A stretch of DNA of 5,667 nt from JANYCG01 sp031397915 (GTDB lineage: Bacteria > Pseudomonadota > Gammaproteobacteria > Burkholderiales > Burkholderiaceae_C). A program made the translations under genes and the position numbers. Where the stretch lies: positions 1-5,667 of the forward strand of contig JANNMM010000079.1 of assembly GCA_031397915.1 (NCBI GenBank), written 5' to 3'. Under the pieces are notes generated by a model, which worked only from the letters and a program-made list of their open reading frames with translations, had not been told where the DNA came from and did no database searches. Positions 4,975-5,667 of this stretch are shown one piece after another; within the stretch, counting starts at the first letter, position 1; every line of letters begins with the position of its first letter.

Positions 4975-5667
4975 TCATTGCGGCTCGACGCCCGCTTTTT
5001 TCACCAGCGCCGCGTATTTCACCAGCTCGCTCCTGAAGTGTGCAAGCGCCGCCTCGGGCGTGCTGATGCTGATGGTGTTGCCCTGTTTGGCCATGGCTTC
5101 CTTCACCTCCGGCGTGGCAAACGCCGTGGCGATTGCGCCCTGAATACGCTTGACCTGGTCTGCGCCCAAACCCTTGGGGCCAACTGCCGCGATCCAGCCT
5201 TCGACCAGGTACCTGGGAAACCCACCTTCGGCGGAAGTCGGAATGTCTGGCGCGGCGGCGATCCGTGCGGGCGCTGAAACACACAGGGCCCGCACATTGC
5301 CTGCCTTGATCTGCCCGGCCACTGCCGGCAAGGCGCCCACGCCCCAATCAACCTGCCCACTCACGATGTCCTGCAACATCGGGCCGAAACCACGATAGGG
5401 AATGTGGGTGGAGAAGGTCTGGCTCACGTCCTTGAACATCTCGGCCGCCAGGTGCAAGATGGTGCCATTGCCGCTGGAAGCGTAGTTGTATTTGCCGGGG
5501 CTGGCCTTGAGCAAGGCGGCAAACTCCTGCAGTGTTTTGGCCGGCACCTTCGGGTTGACCACCAGCACCAGCGGTGTGGCGCCAATGATCGCGATGGGCG
5601 TGATGTCATTGACCGGGTCAAACGGCACCGACTTCAACACGCTGGGGTAGATCACGTGGTTGTTGGA
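4975..5667 (-). CDS. Bug/TctC-family tripartite tricarboxylate transporter solute-binding protein (N-terminus outside the window)
   Basis: The frame is open through the right edge and ends at the stop codon 4975-4977, so 230 C-terminal residues are visible of the usual 320 or so. A GTG at 5655 is internal, not a start: the codons before it (SNNH) continue the family pattern. Recognisable Bug segments in order are VPFDPVNDITPIAIIG, PLVLVVNPKVPAKTLQEF, NYASSGNGTILHLAAEMFK, HIPYRGFGPMLQDIVSGQVD, AGNVRALCVSAPARI, PDIPTSAEGGFP and VGPKGLGADQVKRI. These are periplasmic receptors that pass carboxylates or similar small anions to a TctAB-type permease, though most Bug proteins in Burkholderiales are orphans with no linked permease. 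No TctA or TctB gene is in the window. The ligand cannot be assigned, and the signal peptide lies outside. Confidence 0.92.
   Translation of the reverse strand, partial: SNNHVIYPSVLKSVPFDPVNDITPIAIIGATPLVLVVNPKVPAKTLQEFAALLKASPGKYNYASSGNGTILHLAAEMFKDVSQTFSTHIPYRGFGPMLQDIVSGQVDWGVGALPAVAGQIKAGNVRALCVSAPARIAAAPDIPTSAEGGFPRYLVEGWIAAVGPKGLGADQVKRIQGAIATAFATPEVKEAMAKQGNTISISTPEAALAHFRSELVKYAALVKKAGVEPQ

Noticed and set aside
1..5667. CRISPR array, tRNA genes, insertion sequence or a new defence system
   Set aside because: No regularly spaced repeats, cloverleaf-like sequence, transposase or nuclease/toxin gene cluster was seen on either strand. The recognisable genes are common housekeeping or accessory families.

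Overview
The window is GC-rich double-stranded bacterial DNA with tightly spaced genes. Its content fits a beta-proteobacterium of the order Burkholderiales, most likely near the Comamonadaceae. This is inferred from a Bug/TctC-type solute-binding protein (a family greatly expanded in that order), the codon choice, and the style of the amidohydrolase and lipoprotein. No tRNA, rRNA, CRISPR array, insertion sequence or complete mobile element was seen.

Layout, left to right. Positions 1-106 hold the last 34 codons of an unrecognised plus-strand gene. Positions 107-402 are intergenic. About 120-260 of this is a conspicuously AT-rich island with three near-adjacent inverted repeats, one of them a perfect 10-bp-arm palindrome just downstream of a TTGACA hexamer. 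A plus-strand gene for an M15-family zinc peptidase (endolysin-like, no signal peptide) follows at 403-1011. Next comes an NTF2/SnoaL-like domain split over two frames (about 1036-1421), best explained by a single-base frameshift. A COG3618-type amidohydrolase/lactonase gene follows at 1482-2330.

A convergent minus-strand gene (2405-3682) encodes a cyclopropane-fatty-acyl-phospholipid synthase with all the expected catalytic residues. Divergent from it, at 3828-4268, is a UspA-type universal stress protein with an intact ATP-binding motif. The 145-bp region between these two holds a near-perfect FNR/ANR-type box and a recognisable promoter for the synthase. Convergent with the usp gene is a minus-strand lipoprotein of unknown function (4292-4897). 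Upstream of it on the same strand is the truncated Bug/TctC solute-binding protein (4975 to beyond the right edge).

The genes do not form one pathway. The only pair with a convincing functional link is the cfa/usp divergon: membrane cyclopropanation and a universal stress protein both fit low oxygen, stationary phase or stress, and the FNR-like box lies between them. The rest looks like ordinary chromosomal backbone. No new multi-gene system was found. The items most worth a second look are the FNR-like box, the palindrome island upstream of the orphan peptidase, and the frameshifted NTF2-like gene.
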